Assembly (NCBI RefSeq): GCF_018613605.1
Contig: NZ_JAGGPU010000010.1
Coordinates: 247,946-311,945, forward strand
DNA from: Pedobacter sp. ISL-64
GTDB taxonomy: Bacteria; Bacteroidota; Bacteroidia; Sphingobacteriales; Sphingobacteriaceae
Reading direction: 5' to 3'
Length of the DNA: 64,000 nt
Under the pieces are notes generated by a model. That model was not told the DNA's origin, did no database searches, and saw only the letters and a list, made by a program, of their open reading frames with translations. How positions within the stretch are numbered: position 1 is the stretch's first letter; the number at the start of each line of letters is the position of its first letter. The translations under genes and the position numbers were made by a program. This document shows positions 63,010 to 64,000 of the stretch, piece after piece.

Positions 63010-64000
63010 TTATTTAGCTGGATTCCATTGATCCGTTCCACCTAATATATTTTTTAAAGTATATTTTTTTGCCTCTTTATCTGTTAATTGTTTTGTCCAG
63101 GCTAACCTCGTTTTAGGTAACGCGCCTTCGCCCTTACTTTTATATTCTGCATAAAAAACGGTCAATTCCTTATTAGGGAACATCAGATCACCTTTCCATG
63201 GATTCCAACCTTCAGGCAAAATATGTTTCCCCAGATCGCAGCTAATGAATACCGTTTTTGCATAAGGCCTCCATGGTCTGCCGAGATAAGCTTTTGTTAC
63301 AGTTTCATCTGCAATGAGCGTACAATTTATAAAAACAAACCCAAACTTTTGCGTCGCTGAAGTTGAAGCTGCGGTAATATAAGAATCGCTTAGATTTTTG
63401 ATTGTACAATTTTGAAAGACTACCGTAGCCTTGCCGAAAATAAAATCGGTTGTACCTTCAATATAACAATCCTGATAGTATTGCCGGCTATTTTCGATCG
63501 CGGCATACAGCGTATCCTGATTGCCCAAAAATCTGCAGTTTTTTGCTTTAAAACGATCGCCTTCTACATGTAAGGCTACCGCCTGTCCAACTCTTCCAGA
63601 TGAATTGATAATGGTTAAATTTTCCAACTGGGTATCACTTCCCTGAACAAGTACTGTGAATGAGGTATAAGTGCTGAATTTAGCATTGCCAAAAACGTCC
63701 TTACCTGATGCATTGGATTTTCCTGAATAATCATCAAAGGTGATGACGGTATTTTCAGTATCCTCTCCAATTATAGAGATTTTGATCTTCCAAGAAGGAA
63801 TAATCAGCTTCTCTTTATAGGTTCCGTTTTTAACATGAATTTTAACTGCTTTCTCGCCTAAATCCCTCACCGAATTAACAGCCTCCTGAATGGTTTTGTA
63901 ATTTCCACTGCCATCCTGCGCAACAATTATTTCTGAAGGATATTTGAGATCCTGGGCATGGAGATAAAGAAAGGATATATTGAAGAGGAGTAGCGTGATC
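63010..64000 (-). CDS. Pectinesterase (CE8), second copy, cut by the window edge
   Basis: A pectin methylesterase open at its N-terminus. The frame reads without a stop to the right edge; the last visible residues are a hydrophobic signal-peptide core (ITLLLFNISFLYLHAQ), so only a few codons are missing. The mature part starts with DLKYPSEIIVAQDGSGNYKT. The beta-helix motifs are GQAVALHVEGD, NQDTLYA, GTTDFIFGKA and LGRPWRPYAK. It is upstream of and coupled to the CE12 gene, repeating the CE8/CE12 theme of 43-47 kb. An internal GTG at 63870 is not the true start. Confidence 0.92.
   Translation of the reverse strand, partial: ITLLLFNISFLYLHAQDLKYPSEIIVAQDGSGNYKTIQEAVNSVRDLGEKAVKIHVKNGTYKEKLIIPSWKIKISIIGEDTENTVITFDDYSGKSNASGKDVFGNAKFSTYTSFTVLVQGSDTQLENLTIINSSGRVGQAVALHVEGDRFKAKNCRFLGNQDTLYAAIENSRQYYQDCYIEGTTDFIFGKATVVFQNCTIKNLSDSYITAASTSATQKFGFVFINCTLIADETVTKAYLGRPWRPYAKTVFISCDLGKHILPEGWNPWKGDLMFPNKELTVFYAEYKSKGEGALPKTRLAWTKQLTDKEAKKYTLKNILGGTDQWNPAK

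Overview
The window looks like chromosome of a Bacteroidota bacterium of the Sphingobacteriaceae (Pedobacter-like). The signs are AT-rich intergenic DNA, promoter-like TAnnTTTG -7 elements, TonB-dependent receptors with N-terminal carboxypeptidase-regulatory domains, a large-spectrum pectin locus, many TTG/GTG starts, and the short carB typical of the phylum. This assignment comes from reading the sequence only. No rRNA, tRNA, CRISPR array, prophage or transposase gene was recognised.

Layout. 0.1-8.2 kb: a DUF4407 membrane protein, two secreted metallopeptidases (M61, M28), carB, and a small secreted protein. 8.2-10.3 kb: a possible small RNA, a NadR-type kinase, and a gene-free repeat island (tandem ~250 bp units plus a nested palindrome). 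10-15.5 kb: a thiamine region with a TPP riboswitch, TonB receptor, ThiE-like protein, membrane protein and a thiamine pyrophosphokinase-like protein. 15.5-25 kb: acetyltransferase, AlkD-type DNA repair protein, a second TonB-type barrel, a LytS/LytR-type two-component pair, an M49-like lipoprotein and an amidase. 25-34 kb: glnS, a B12-binding protein, a crotonase, a sigma-54 activator, a small envelope-protein cluster and aspS. 34-43.4 kb: DUF4272, a Crp-like regulator, more repeats, an ECF sigma/anti-sigma pair followed by a beta-repeat protein, a TlpA-like protein, a bestrophin and an MHS-type transporter with a small membrane protein.

43.4-64 kb is one functional block for pectin use. Exported enzymes (CE12 and CE8 esterases, GH43, GH28, GH105, PL10) flank a cytosolic hexuronate pathway: UxaC, UxaB, UxaA, KdgK, Eda, an ExuT-like importer, and a GapN-like dehydrogenase that could take the Eda product glyceraldehyde-3-phosphate to 3-phosphoglycerate. 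No SusC/SusD pair, no KduI/KduD and no dedicated regulator are visible inside the window. The block runs off the right edge inside a second pectinesterase gene.

The intergenic DNA is rich in inverted repeats. Eight elements end in CGTCA(T)/(A)TGACG-like termini, two loci carry ~250 bp tandem dimers, and there is one perfect 18 bp inverted repeat between uxaA and uxaC. The observations I would check first are the GapN-like enzyme lacking the usual catalytic Glu motif, the degenerate TPK-like protein in the thiamine cluster, the beta-repeat protein behind the ECF sigma operon, and the repeat families.
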